From Croceibacterium selenioxidans (GTDB lineage Bacteria > Pseudomonadota > Alphaproteobacteria > Sphingomonadales > Sphingomonadaceae), in contig NZ_JAHFVK010000002.1 in the NCBI RefSeq assembly GCF_018599195.1, positions 434,001-498,000 of the forward strand: 64,000 nucleotides of DNA, in the 5' to 3' direction. Both the position numbers and the translations under genes were made by a program. Under the pieces are notes generated by a model. It saw nothing but the letters and a program-made list of their open reading frames with translations, did no database searches and was not told the origin of the DNA. Positions 31,032-40,468 of the stretch are shown here, piece by piece; position 1 is the first letter of the stretch; each line of letters begins with the position of its first letter.

Positions 31032-33310
31032 AATCCTCCCGATAGCAGCGGCAGGCGGCGCAGGCGCAACCCCGTTGCGGAAAACAACGCGTTGGCGATG
31101 GCCGGGGCGACTACAGCCACTGGAAGTTCACCCGGGTCGAACGGCTCGGCATCGCTGTCGATCAATTCGATGCGGATTTCGGGACTATCGGCGAGCGTCG
31201 GCAAGTCGAGCGCCGCAAGCCGGCCCTGCTGGGGGAGGCCATCGTCATATTCGACGCCCGATCCCAAGGCGAGGCCGACGCCGTAGAGCAATCCGCCCTC
31301 GATCTGCTGCAAGGCGATGTCACGGTTGACCACCCGGCCAATGTCGACTGCAGCAGAGAGCGTCTCCACCCTGACACCGCCTTCACCGGCAACCGCGGTC
31401 GCTACCAGAGCAATGCGCCCGCCGGTCCGCGCATCGCCCATGTGGTGACACGCGAGGCCCTGCGAACTGCCGGCCGATCCGCCGCCCCATTCGCCCAGCC
31501 GAGCGGCTTGCTGGAGGCATTGGGCCAGCCTGAGATCGTCTCCCAGCATGGCGATACGGAACGACAGCGGTTCCTGCTGATGGCGCTGCGCCACCTCGTC
31601 GATGAAACTCTCGACGAAAAAGCAGGTGTAGCCGTGGGCATTGCCCCGCAGGCGCCCTGTCGGAAGTCCGATACTGACCGGGACATGGTCAATCGCGACG
31701 TTGGGAATGCCGTAAGCCGGCATCAGGCCTTCGACAGCCAAAACATCGGGCTCGCCTTCGACGCCCTCGATCGCCGCCCAGGTCGTCTTGTTGGCGAACA
31801 GGCGCCGACCGAACTCAAGTGCAGACGGGGGCATGGCGAGGCGCGCGCGGAACGTATCTATGCTGCCGCCCGGCGCCAGCCGCGCGCTCAGCACCGCGGC
31901 GACCGGAGGGCGCGGGCGGAGCATGAGCTGTTCCTGCCAGCGCGACCAGACGAGCTGGACCGGACGGCCTATCTCGCGGGCGATCAGCGCGACCTCGATC
32001 GCGTGGTCATGTTCCAGCCGCCGGTCGAAACTTCCGCCCGCCGGCATCGGATAGAGCACGACGTCGCCCAGCGACAGGCCAAGGGCCTTGGCCGCGGCGA
32101 CCCGCGCCTGTTCCGGCGCCTGGCTCGCCAACCACAACTCGAGCCGCCCGTTCGCCAGCCGGGCGGTCGCGCTTGCCGTCTCGATCGTACCGTGCGCCGC
32201 GGGCATCACGTCGTAGCGCAGGGCGAAATCGGGCTTCGCCATGAGGCTGTCACCCTCTCCGCGTTCGGCAACCCTGTGCGGTTCGCCTCGTCTGACACCC
32301 TGATCGAGCGCCTCGTCGATATGCGCCGAAGAGACCACGTTCTCGACGCTGAAGCGCGGATCCATCGCGTCGAGCGCCCCTTCGGCGGCCCACCAGTTGC
32401 TTGCAACCGCGGCAAGCCAGCGTTTGCCCTCCACGATGCCGACCAGACCCTGCCGGCCCAGAGCTGCCTCGCGCTCGAAGCTGCTGAGTTCGACGTGGTC
32501 GACTGGGCCATGGCGGATCGCGGCATAGACCATGCCAGGCAAGCGCACATCGCCCGCGAACAGGAGGCTACCGTCGACCTTCGAGGGCATATCCAGGCGA
32601 GGAAACGCTGTCTCCGCTTCCTCGGCGCCGGGCCCGATCGGAGCACGCTCGGCCGGCGCTTGAGGTCGGATCGGCGGCGGATCGGGCGGCGAAAAGCGCG
32701 CGGCCTCTTCCGCCAGCTCGGCGAAACTCAGCCGCTTCTCGCCGTGAACAATGAAGCCTTGCATGGCATCGCATTCCTCCCAGGACACGCCCCACCGGTC
32801 CGCCGCAGCCATCGCCAGCATCGCTCGGGCAGAAGCTCCGGCGAGGCGGCAGGGCATCTCGAACGCGGCCAGCGATGTCCCTTCGGCTGTCGCGCTGAAG
32901 CGTTCACTCTCGGCCCAGCGCTTGAGGAAATAATCGTCGGGCTCGTCAGCCAGTTGCGGGAACGCCACTCCGCGCAGGGGAGCCCAGCGGGCGGCCAAGG
33001 GGAAATTGGCATAGGCCCCGCTCGCCGGAGCGGGCTCGACGGCGATCTGGCGCCAGTCCGCCCCCAGTTCCATCGCCACAACTTGCGGTAGGAGCGTCGT
33101 AACGCCCTGGCCCATCTCGAGCTGCGGCACGGCGACCGTGACCACGCCGTCGCGCCCGATCTTCAGCCAGGCGTTGAAAGCCTGTTCGCCTTGCAGAGGT
33201 GCGAGAGGCGAATCGTAGGTCCGCGGCAGGAGCATCCACGCGACCAACAGGCCGCCGCCGGCTGCCGCGCCGGCCAGCAAGCCGCGCCGGGAGACCGGGA
33301 TTCGGCTCAG
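31028..33310 (-). CDS. Molybdopterin-binding subunit, isoquinoline 1-oxidoreductase beta type (CTG start)
   Basis: A 760-residue large subunit of the xanthine-oxidase family, IorB/aldehyde oxidase group. The N terminus carries a twin-arginine signal (Val-Ser-Arg-Arg-Gly-Leu-Leu-Ala-Gly with a following hydrophobic stretch), then Glu-Met-Gly-Gln-Gly-Val-Thr-Thr and other cofactor-binding loops. The 2Fe-2S subunit (IorA) that normally pairs with it is not adjacent. No ATG, GTG or TTG precedes the twin-arginine motif: CTG at 33310, with GAGGGG 7 nt upstream and 10 nt after mrp, is the best start; a TTG after the motif would lose the export signal. Ends inside an ATGA overlap with hemH. Confidence 0.85.
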   Translation of the reverse strand: MSRIPVSRRGLLAGAAAGGGLLVAWMLLPRTYDSPLAPLQGEQAFNAWLKIGRDGVVTVAVPQLEMGQGVTTLLPQVVAMELGADWRQIAVEPAPASGAYANFPLAARWAPLRGVAFPQLADEPDDYFLKRWAESERFSATAEGTSLAAFEMPCRLAGASARAMLAMAAADRWGVSWEECDAMQGFIVHGEKRLSFAELAEEAARFSPPDPPPIRPQAPAERAPIGPGAEEAETAFPRLDMPSKVDGSLLFAGDVRLPGMVYAAIRHGPVDHVELSSFEREAALGRQGLVGIVEGKRWLAAVASNWWAAEGALDAMDPRFSVENVVSSAHIDEALDQGVRRGEPHRVAERGEGDSLMAKPDFALRYDVMPAAHGTIETASATARLANGRLELWLASQAPEQARVAAAKALGLSLGDVVLYPMPAGGSFDRRLEHDHAIEVALIAREIGRPVQLVWSRWQEQLMLRPRPPVAAVLSARLAPGGSIDTFRARLAMPPSALEFGRRLFANKTTWAAIEGVEGEPDVLAVEGLMPAYGIPNVAIDHVPVSIGLPTGRLRGNAHGYTCFFVESFIDEVAQRHQQEPLSFRIAMLGDDLRLAQCLQQAARLGEWGGGSAGSSQGLACHHMGDARTGGRIALVATAVAGEGGVRVETLSAAVDIGRVVNRDIALQQIEGGLLYGVGLALGSGVEYDDGLPQQGRLAALDLPTLADSPEIRIELIDSDAEPFDPGELPVAVVAPAIANALFSATGLRLRRLPLLSGGL

Positions 33311-33320
33311 AGCGCGCCCC

Positions 33321-34283
33321 TCACTGACGCGCCAGCCAATCCGAAAGCCGCGCGGCAATATCGGCGAAGCCCTTGCCCTGCGGTCCGTCGCTGGCCGCGG
33401 GGGGTTGCCCGGTGTCGCTGGCGACGCGGATCTCCATGGCGAGCGGAATGCGGCCCAGGAAATCTTCGCCCAGCGCCCGTGCCGCAGCCTCCGCTCCGCC
33501 GCTGCCGAACGGTTCGCTCGGCTGGCCGCAATGCGGGCAGAGATAGCCGGCCATGTTCTCGACGAGGCCGATGATCGGAATGTCGGCCTGGCGGAACAGG
33601 TCGATCGCGCGGGTGGCATCGATCAAGGCCAGGTCTTGCGGTGTCGAGACCACGATCGCCCCGGAGGGTTTGAACTTCTGCAGCATCGTCAGCTGCACGT
33701 CACCAGTGCCCGGTGGCAGATCGACGAGCAGCACTTCGGCATCGCCCCACTGCGCATCCATCAGCTGACCAAGCGCGTTACCCGTCATCGGCCCGCGCCA
33801 GGCAATCGCCTTGCCCGGAGCGATAAGCTGTCCCATCGACAGCAGCTTGACGCCGAATTCGCTTTCGACCGGAATGAGTTGCTGGCCTTCGGCGGTCGGC
33901 TTCTGGTTCGCGGCGTCGAGCAGCATCGGCTGCGACGGACCGTAAATATCGGCGTCCACCACGCCCACCTTGTGCCCGGCTCGCGCCAGAGCAACGGCGA
34001 GATTGGCGGTGAGCGTCGATTTTCCGACGCCACCCTTGCCCGATCCTATCGCGACAATGCTCCGCTGCACCTTGTCGGCCATCAGGGCCACGCGGACCTC
34101 AGACACGCCTGCGAGCGAACCGATCGCCTGCTCCAGCTCCTGCTGCAGCCCAGCGGCGGCGGCGCGGGACAGACCCGTGGCGTCGGCGACGAGGGTGGCA
34201 ACGCCGTCCGCGAAGCGCACCGAACGCACTCGCGGAGCAATGTGGGAAGGAATGGTCTGTTCGATTTCTGCGACGCTTGTCAT
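33321..34283 (-). CDS. mrp: Mrp/NBP35-family Fe-S carrier ATPase
   Basis: A 320-residue P-loop protein (ApbC/Mrp) that carries Fe-S clusters to target apoproteins. Residues 1-85 form a DUF59-like (MIP18) domain; the ATPase part has the deviant Walker A Gly-Ser-Gly-Lys-Gly-Gly-Val-Gly-Lys-Ser-Thr, Asp-Ala-Asp-Ile-Tyr-Gly-Pro-Ser, Asp-Leu-Pro-Pro-Gly-Thr-Gly-Asp and the cluster-binding Cys-Pro-His-Cys. The ATG at 34283 opens the DUF59-like domain; the long upstream extension is antisense to hflK. First gene of the operon mrp - Mo-hydroxylase subunit - hemH. Confidence 0.94.
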   Translation of the reverse strand: MTSVAEIEQTIPSHIAPRVRSVRFADGVATLVADATGLSRAAAAGLQQELEQAIGSLAGVSEVRVALMADKVQRSIVAIGSGKGGVGKSTLTANLAVALARAGHKVGVVDADIYGPSQPMLLDAANQKPTAEGQQLIPVESEFGVKLLSMGQLIAPGKAIAWRGPMTGNALGQLMDAQWGDAEVLLVDLPPGTGDVQLTMLQKFKPSGAIVVSTPQDLALIDATRAIDLFRQADIPIIGLVENMAGYLCPHCGQPSEPFGSGGAEAAARALGEDFLGRIPLAMEIRVASDTGQPPAASDGPQGKGFADIAARLSDWLARQ

Positions 34284-34395
34284 GCGACAGCCTGTTAGAG
34301 TCAGTCCCGGCGAGATGGAAGCGTCGTGACGGGTGGAGAGAAAATGTCCCGCCTCGCCCCTGTTTTTTGCCGAATGGGCCCCTATAACGTGTGGG

Positions 34396-35559
34396 ATGGA
34401 AAGATTGGGTGGGTTCATAGACAGGATCGCACTGGCCATGGCCGGAAAGCGCAGCCCGTGGGGCAAGCCCCAGGGCGACAAGGATAATCCCGGCGACGGT
34501 TCCGGAAGCGAAGAGGGCAACACGCCGCCCTCTTCCGAAGAAGCACCGAAGGGGCCCAGAAACCCCTGGTTGCCGGGTGGTGGGTCGGAAGACCGCCCAC
34601 GGCGTGGCGCCAATATCGAAGACCTCTTCAAGCAACGCGGCCCAGAGGGTCCGCGCCGCAGCAAGGGGCCGGGCGGCCCGGGCTTCCGCATTCCGGAACG
34701 ACCGGGCGGCGGAAGCTGGGTCCCGGTCATCATCGGTGGCGTCGCGCTGCTCTGGGTCGGTCTGACGAGCGTCCACCAAGTCGCCCCGCGCGAAGAAGGC
34801 GTGGTGACGACGCTCGGCCGTTATTCTCGGACGCTCAGCCCCGGTCTGAACTTCACCCTGCCGTGGCCGATCCAGCAGGTCTCGATCGAAAACGTCAGCG
34901 AAATCCGCTCGGTGCGCATCCCCTCGGGGCCCGAGGAGAAACTGATTCTCACGGGTGACCAGAACCTGGTCGACCTTTCGTACCTGATCCGCTGGAACAT
35001 CAAGGATTTGAGCCAGTTCCGCTTCCAGCTGGCGGAGCCGGAAGAAACCCTGCGCGAAGTCGGCGAGGCTGCGATGCGCGCTTCGGTGGCCGAACACGAT
35101 CTCGACAAGGTGCTGTCGGGTCAAGGCCGCGGCGACATCGAGCAGAGCGTCCGTGCGCGGATGCAGCAGATCCTCGATTCCTATCGTTCGGGCATCGCCG
35201 TCCAGGGCATCGAAATCCAGAAGACCGACCCGCCCGAGGCGGTGGTCGAGGCGTTCAAGGACGTCTCCGCCGCTCAGCAGGACGCCAACACCGCCATGAA
35301 CCAGGCCCGCACTTACGAGCAGCAGTTGCTCGCCAAGGCGCAAGGTGACGCGGCCGCGTTCAACAAGATCTACGAGGAATACAAGCTCGCCCCCGAAGTG
35401 ACGCGGCGGCGGCTCTATTACGAAACCATGGAAAGCGTTTTGGGCAAGACCGACAAGACGATCGTCGAATCGAACAGCGTGACGCCATACCTGCCACTGC
35501 CTGAAGTGCGCCGCCGTGCGGCGACGCCGCCGGCCGAAACTCCGCCGGCGGGAAGGTAA
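34396..35559 (+). CDS. hflK: FtsH-associated membrane protein HflK
   Basis: A 387-residue SPFH/prohibitin-family protein that forms the HflKC cage around the FtsH protease. A Gly/Pro-rich polar N terminus (1-115) is followed by one membrane helix (about 118-135) and the SPFH domain starting Val-Ala-Pro-Arg-Glu-Glu-Gly-Val-Val-Thr, with a long coiled C-terminal part. The ATG at 34396 is used; another ATG at 34438 (Met-Ala-Gly-Lys-Arg-Ser-Pro-Trp-Gly) could be the real start. It lies 6 nt upstream of hflC. Confidence 0.93.
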   Translation: MERLGGFIDRIALAMAGKRSPWGKPQGDKDNPGDGSGSEEGNTPPSSEEAPKGPRNPWLPGGGSEDRPRRGANIEDLFKQRGPEGPRRSKGPGGPGFRIPERPGGGSWVPVIIGGVALLWVGLTSVHQVAPREEGVVTTLGRYSRTLSPGLNFTLPWPIQQVSIENVSEIRSVRIPSGPEEKLILTGDQNLVDLSYLIRWNIKDLSQFRFQLAEPEETLREVGEAAMRASVAEHDLDKVLSGQGRGDIEQSVRARMQQILDSYRSGIAVQGIEIQKTDPPEAVVEAFKDVSAAQQDANTAMNQARTYEQQLLAKAQGDAAAFNKIYEEYKLAPEVTRRRLYYETMESVLGKTDKTIVESNSVTPYLPLPEVRRRAATPPAETPPAGR

Positions 35560-35565
35560 CGCGCC

Positions 35566-36414
35566 ATGCAAGCCGTATGGGAAACCCATAAGCTCTCGAT
35601 CATTGCGGTCGCCGTGCTGGTTGTCGCGTTCTTTTCCAGTGTGATCATCGTGCCGGAAACGAAGCAGGCGGTTGTCATCCGTACCGGTGAACCGGTCCGG
35701 ACGATCAACCGATATAGCCCCAACGTGCCGTTCGGTCAGACGAACGCCGGCCTCAGCGTGCGCATTCCGTTCTTCGAACGCGTGCAGATGATCGACAGGC
35801 GCGTGCTGGACATCGACATGGAGCGGCAGGAAGTGCTTTCGAGCGACCAGCAGCGCCTGCAGGTCGACGCCTACGCGCGGTTCCGGATCGTCGATCCGGT
35901 CAAGATGGTCCAGAATGCGGGCACCGAAGAGAACGTGGCGACGCAGCTGCAGCCGATTCTCGCGTCGGTCCTGCGGCAGGAACTCGGCCGGCGCACCTTC
36001 GCCTCGATGCTCACCGCAGAACGCGGCGCGGCCATGACCAACATCCGCAACACCCTCGACACCCAGGCCCGGCAATATGGCGCCCAGGTGATCGACGTTC
36101 GGATCAAGCGGGCCGACTTGCCCGAAGGCACGCCGCTCGAGGCCGCCTTCCGGCGTATGGAAACCGACCGCAAGCAGGAAGCCGAAACCACCCGTGCCGG
36201 CGGCCAGAGGGACGCGCAGATCGTCCGCGCCGGGGCAGAGGCCCAGGCCGCGCGAATCTATGCCGAGGCCTATGGCAAGGACCCGCAGTTCTACGACTTC
36301 TATCGCGCGATGGAGAGCTATCGGCGCACGTTCGAAGCCGGCGAAGGTGAAAGCTCGATCATTCTTTCGCCTGATAACGACTACTTGCGGCAATTCCGCA
36401 GCGGAGGGCACTAA
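35566..36414 (+). CDS. hflC: FtsH-associated membrane protein HflC
   Basis: A 282-residue partner of HflK. A single N-terminal helix (about 10-27) is followed by the SPFH domain (Val-Pro-Glu-Thr-Lys-Gln-Ala-Val-Val-Ile-Arg-Thr-Gly-Glu-Pro) and a coiled-coil C-terminal region with the Glu-Thr-Asp-Arg-Lys-Gln-Glu-Ala and Ala-Glu-Ala-Gln-Ala-Ala-Arg-Ile-Tyr-Ala-Glu segments. Located 6 nt after hflK and before a DegP-type protease, an envelope-quality-control group common in alphaproteobacteria. Confidence 0.95.
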   Translation: MQAVWETHKLSIIAVAVLVVAFFSSVIIVPETKQAVVIRTGEPVRTINRYSPNVPFGQTNAGLSVRIPFFERVQMIDRRVLDIDMERQEVLSSDQQRLQVDAYARFRIVDPVKMVQNAGTEENVATQLQPILASVLRQELGRRTFASMLTAERGAAMTNIRNTLDTQARQYGAQVIDVRIKRADLPEGTPLEAAFRRMETDRKQEAETTRAGGQRDAQIVRAGAEAQAARIYAEAYGKDPQFYDFYRAMESYRRTFEAGEGESSIILSPDNDYLRQFRSGGH

Positions 36415-36528
36415 GACGGCTTCACGGCCGTTCAATGGGCGTTCAGCCTCGCGCGAGTGAATCCTCGGGTGGGACTGCCGGTTTTCGGGGCTTGCGAGCC
36501 CCTGTATAAGAAAGAGGATCTAGAGGAC

Positions 36529-38061
36529 GTGAAGCCCGTGCGTTATTCCTATGGTGTCACCACGGCCCTGCTTGCGGGCGGGGCGGCGATCTCCTTATTC
36601 ACCGGACAGCCCGCCGGCGCTCAGGTAGCCCAAAACGACGAGCGACAGATCAATGCTGTCGTTCCGCGTGCCGGTGCTCCTGCGAGCTTCGCGGACCTGA
36701 CTGCGCAACTGCAACCGGCGGTGGTCAACATTTCCACCCGTCAGCGCATCACGGTGGACTCCAACCCGTTGGCCGGAACGCCATTCGCCGACCTGTTCGG
36801 CAATCGCGGCGGCCAGCAACCCCAGCAGCCCACCACGCGTGAGGCGCAATCGCTCGGTTCGGGGTTCATCATCTCGGCCGACGGCTACGTGGTGACCAAC
36901 AACCACGTGATCCAGCCGGACGGCAGGGCCGAACTCGAAGAAGTGACCGTCACTATGCCCGACGGTACCGAGTACCCGGCCGAAGTGGTCGGCAGTGACC
37001 AGGCATCCGACTTGGCGGTGCTCAAGATCACGCGCCCGGAAGCCTTCCCGTTCGTGCATTTCGGCGATTCCAGCCGCTCGCGAGTCGGCGACTGGGTTAT
37101 TGCGATCGGTAACCCATTCGGACTTGGCGGTACGGTGACTTCGGGCATCGTCTCAGCCGTGTATCGCAACACGGGCGCGGGCGGCGCCTACGACAGGTTC
37201 ATCCAGACCGACGCCAGCATCAATCGCGGCAACTCCGGCGGACCGCTGTTCGATATGCAGGGCAATGTCATCGGCATTAACAACGCGATCTTCTCCACCA
37301 CGGGTGGCAGCGTCGGCATTGGCTTCGCCATTCCGGCGGAGACCGCGGAACCGATCGTGCAGAAGCTGATTGCCGGCGAAGAAATCGTCCGCGGCTTCCT
37401 CGGCGTGCGGATCCAGCCGATGAACGAAGACCTGGCAGCTTCGCTTGGTCTTCCCGAGAACCGCGGCGAATTCATCCAGTCGGTCCAGGCTGGTGAAGCG
37501 GCCGAGCAGGCGGGCCTCAAGGTCGGCGACGTGGTTGTCACGGTCGATGGCAAGCCGGTAACCCGCGACACCACGCTGTCCTTCATCGTCTCCAACATCG
37601 AGCCGGGCAAGCGGATCAACGTCGAGATCATCCGCAACGGCCAGCATCAGACCCTTCCGGTTACGGTCGGACGCCGCCCGAGTGAGGACGAACTCGCTGC
37701 GCAGGTCTTCAATCCCGACGAGCAGAACCCCTACGGGTCGAAGCCGGAGGCCGGTGGGCTGATCCAGGAATCGCTGGGCCTGCAGGTTATCCCGCTGTCT
37801 CCCCAGATCGCCGGCCAGCTCGGCTTGCCGAGCGGTACCACCGGCGTTGTGGTAAGTGACGTCGATCCCAATTCGGACGCGGGGCTCAAGGGCATCAACC
37901 GCGGAACCGTGATCCTCGGCGCCAACAACCGCGACATCACTTCGGCTCAAGAGCTCGAAGAGGTCGTTCGCGGCGCCAAGGCCGAAGGTCGCAAGGCTAT
38001 CCTGCTGCGCGTCCGTGTCCGCGGCGCGCCGGAAGTCTCGGTCCCCGTAAGGCTCCGCTGA
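36529..38061 (+). CDS. degP: DegP/MucD-type periplasmic serine protease (GTG start)
   Basis: A 510-residue Do-family protease/chaperone. After a signal peptide (ending near Ala-Gly-Ala-Gln), the trypsin-like domain has His in Thr-Asn-Asn-His-Val-Ile, Asp in Ser-Asp-Leu-Ala-Val-Leu and Ser in Gly-Asn-Ser-Gly-Gly-Pro-Leu; two PDZ domains follow (about 285-370 and 410-505). The GTG at 36529 has AGAGGATCTAGAGGA just upstream and opens a normal signal peptide; an earlier in-frame GTG at 36457 would put 24 odd residues before it. Last gene of the hflK-hflC-degP group. Confidence 0.93.
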   Translation: MKPVRYSYGVTTALLAGGAAISLFTGQPAGAQVAQNDERQINAVVPRAGAPASFADLTAQLQPAVVNISTRQRITVDSNPLAGTPFADLFGNRGGQQPQQPTTREAQSLGSGFIISADGYVVTNNHVIQPDGRAELEEVTVTMPDGTEYPAEVVGSDQASDLAVLKITRPEAFPFVHFGDSSRSRVGDWVIAIGNPFGLGGTVTSGIVSAVYRNTGAGGAYDRFIQTDASINRGNSGGPLFDMQGNVIGINNAIFSTTGGSVGIGFAIPAETAEPIVQKLIAGEEIVRGFLGVRIQPMNEDLAASLGLPENRGEFIQSVQAGEAAEQAGLKVGDVVVTVDGKPVTRDTTLSFIVSNIEPGKRINVEIIRNGQHQTLPVTVGRRPSEDELAAQVFNPDEQNPYGSKPEAGGLIQESLGLQVIPLSPQIAGQLGLPSGTTGVVVSDVDPNSDAGLKGINRGTVILGANNRDITSAQELEEVVRGAKAEGRKAILLRVRVRGAPEVSVPVRLR

Positions 38062-38079
38062 TAACGAGGCTCCGCCCCT

Positions 38080-38183
38080 CCCCTCCCGAAAGCAAGGAGG
38101 GGTTGGGGCGCGGGCCTGTCAGGCCAGAGGCGCAGCGCCTCCCCGGCACTCTCCCCTCATAACCCCTCCCGCAAATGGGAGCG
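38080..38183. repeat. Nested palindromic repeat (degenerate copy)
   Basis: A 100-bp element between the convergent degP and PBP genes, starting CCCCTCCCGAAAGCAAGGAGGGGTT and ending AACCCCTCCCGCAAATGGGAG, with an internal GGCCTGTCAGGCC and GAGGCGCAGCGCCTC hairpin. It resembles the better preserved elements at 42127 and 45875. It may also end transcription from both sides. Confidence 0.6.
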
Positions 38184-38198
38184 GACCAACGCTGAAGG

Positions 38199-40367
38199 CT
38201 ACTGGCCCTCGGGCGCATTCCCGCGTTGGACCCGGGGCAGCGCCCCACCCGAGGGCCGTCCGGTGGCCCGATCCAGGAAGTCGTCGCTCGCCGCTGCCGG
38301 CGGCGCCCTTCCAGGAGGCGGTGGAGGCGCCATGCGGGGGTCGGGGCGACGGCCTGGCTCGCCAGGGCGCGGTTCTTCATCCCCTTCAATGGGGAACGGG
38401 AGGCCACGGGGTTCCTCCGCGCCCTGGGGCTCGATCAGGTTGCCCTGCTCGTCGACGTAGTAATATTGGTCTTCCGGATTGCCGAGCATCCATTCCTCGT
38501 CCGGCTCGAGCTGCCAATCGGGCAGCTGGACTTCGGTCTGGAACTTCTCCTCGGGCCGGTCCTTGACCGCGTAGCGCATGTAAGCCGCAAAGGCCCGCGC
38601 CGGAGCCGTGCCGCCCTGGAGGCCGGGGACCGCCTTCGCGTCATCGCGTCCCATCCACACGCCCGTCGTGATGCCGCTCGAAAAGCCCACGAACCAACCG
38701 TCCTTGTTGGAGCTGGTCGTGCCGGTCTTGCCCGCCACGGGCCGCCCGATCTGCGCCGCCCGGCCCGTCCCGGTGTTGACCGCGGTCTGCAACAGATCGG
38801 TGATCCCCGCGGCCACGTAGTCCGGCACCAGCTGGTTGCTGCGTATGGCCTCGTGATCGTAAAGCGTATCGCCATTGGCGCTGACGACCTTGGTGATCCC
38901 GTAGGGTTCGATCGAGCGTCCCCCTGCCGAAACGGCGGCAAAGGCGCGCGTCAGGTCGATCACGCGCACTTCGGACGTGCCGAGGACCATCGAAGGATTG
39001 GTCGCAATCGGAGTGGTGATTCCGAACCGCCGCGCCATCGACGCCACGTTGGAAAAGCCCACTTCGTTGCCAAGTTGCGCCGCAACGGTGTTCTTGGAAT
39101 ACGCGAACGCCGTGCGGACATCGATCTCTCCGGCATAGGAGCCGTTCGAATTGCGTGGTGACCAGCCTTTGATCGTGACCGGCTCGTCCACTACCCGATC
39201 GTCGGGAGTATAGCCGGACTCCAAGGCGCTGAGATAGACAAACAGCTTCCAGGCCGAACCCGGCTGGCGCAAGGCTTCGGTCGCGCGGTTGTAGTTGGAC
39301 TTCACGTAGTCGGTGCCGCCGACGAGCGCGAGGATCGCCCCGTCCCGGTCGAGGCTGACCAGCGCGCCCTGGGCGCTGCCGGGCGTGTTGCCCTTGAGCG
39401 CCGCGGCTGCCGCCCGTTGCATCCCGACGTCAAGCGTGGTCCAGACCTCGATCGGCTGGTTGCCGGTATCGGGCAACAGTATGTCAAGCTGCGGCAGAAC
39501 GTAGTCGGTGAAGTAGCGCGCCGAGTTCTGGCTTTCGTCCTGGCGCAGCTTGACCGCCGAAATGTCGACCGCGTCGGCCTCTGCCGCACCGATGGCGCCG
39601 TACTTGCGCATCTGTTCGAGCACCACGTTGGCGCGCCCCACGGCGGCTTCGACATCGGCGGTCGGCGAATAATGGCTCGGCGCCTTGACCAGCCCCGCGA
39701 TGATCGCCGCCTCTGCTGTCGACAACTCGCGCGCGGAGTGGCTGAAGAACTTCCGGCTGGCGGAATCGACGCCATACGCGCCACCGCCGAAATAGACCTT
39801 GTTCAGATAGAGCTCGAGGATCTGCTCCTTGCTGAACTTCGCCTCGAGAGCGAGAGCCAGCACGGCTTCGCGCAGTTTGCGGTCTACCGTGCGATTGGAA
39901 TTGAGAAAGACGTTGCGCGCCAGCTGCTGGGTGATGGTCGAAGTCGCGCGGACCGAGGAGTCATCGCGAAGCGCAACAAGGAGTGCGCGGGTGAGGCCGA
40001 TCGGGTCGATCCCGATGTGCGAGTAGAAGCGGCGGTCTTCAACGGCGACCATCGCGTCTTTCATCACCTGCGGAATTTCGTCGGACGACAGCCATTCGCC
40101 GTAGCTCGGGCCCATGGCGACGATCTCGGTACCATCGCGCGCGCGGACGACGATCGTCTGGCCCGCCTGGCTATTCATCAGGGTCGAGTAGTCCGGCATG
40201 CTGCGCGCGGCGAAAAATACCGCCGTGCCAAGCGCCACCAGGAGAAGCGCGAACAACGCCGCGCCCCACACCAACGCGCGTCTCAGCCAGACGCGCCAGC
40301 GCGATGTCGGCGGCGGGGCCGACTTCCTACGATTGGCAGTCCTTGAGCCCCGCCTTTGCTGCAACAT
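38199..40367 (-). CDS. Bifunctional penicillin-binding protein, class A (PBP1A type)
   Basis: A 722-residue peptidoglycan synthase with an N-terminal membrane anchor (about 30-52), a GT51 glycosyltransferase domain (Val-Ala-Val-Glu-Asp-Arg-Arg-Phe-Tyr-Ser-His with the catalytic Glu, then Ser-Thr-Ile-Thr-Gln-Gln-Leu-Ala-Arg-Asn) and a transpeptidase domain with Ser-Ala-Trp-Lys (SxxK), Ser-Lys-Asn and Lys-Thr-Gly-Thr-Thr. The C-terminal 60 residues are Pro-rich and acidic. The ATG at 40367 gives a basic, Arg-rich cytoplasmic leader. It makes and cross-links glycan strands in the periplasm. Confidence 0.95.
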   Translation of the reverse strand: MLQQRRGSRTANRRKSAPPPTSRWRVWLRRALVWGAALFALLLVALGTAVFFAARSMPDYSTLMNSQAGQTIVVRARDGTEIVAMGPSYGEWLSSDEIPQVMKDAMVAVEDRRFYSHIGIDPIGLTRALLVALRDDSSVRATSTITQQLARNVFLNSNRTVDRKLREAVLALALEAKFSKEQILELYLNKVYFGGGAYGVDSASRKFFSHSARELSTAEAAIIAGLVKAPSHYSPTADVEAAVGRANVVLEQMRKYGAIGAAEADAVDISAVKLRQDESQNSARYFTDYVLPQLDILLPDTGNQPIEVWTTLDVGMQRAAAAALKGNTPGSAQGALVSLDRDGAILALVGGTDYVKSNYNRATEALRQPGSAWKLFVYLSALESGYTPDDRVVDEPVTIKGWSPRNSNGSYAGEIDVRTAFAYSKNTVAAQLGNEVGFSNVASMARRFGITTPIATNPSMVLGTSEVRVIDLTRAFAAVSAGGRSIEPYGITKVVSANGDTLYDHEAIRSNQLVPDYVAAGITDLLQTAVNTGTGRAAQIGRPVAGKTGTTSSNKDGWFVGFSSGITTGVWMGRDDAKAVPGLQGGTAPARAFAAYMRYAVKDRPEEKFQTEVQLPDWQLEPDEEWMLGNPEDQYYYVDEQGNLIEPQGAEEPRGLPFPIEGDEEPRPGEPGRRPDPRMAPPPPPGRAPPAAASDDFLDRATGRPSGGALPRVQRGNAPEGQ

Positions 40368-40468
40368 TGGTCAAATTCGTCCTGCGGCCGGGCGCCACGC
40401 CCTCCGATATCGCGCCGATGCATAGGGCAATCGGAACGCAGCGTTAACGCGCGCTATGGAGGTTCGAG

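Noticed and set aside
31442-33091. Open frame of 549 codons on the plus strand
   Set aside because: It is antisense to the Mo-hydroxylase subunit gene; the product is Arg-rich without motifs.
34099-36435. Long open frame (778 codons) on the minus strand
   Set aside because: It is antisense to hflK and hflC, both unmistakable, and the translated sequence shows no domain.
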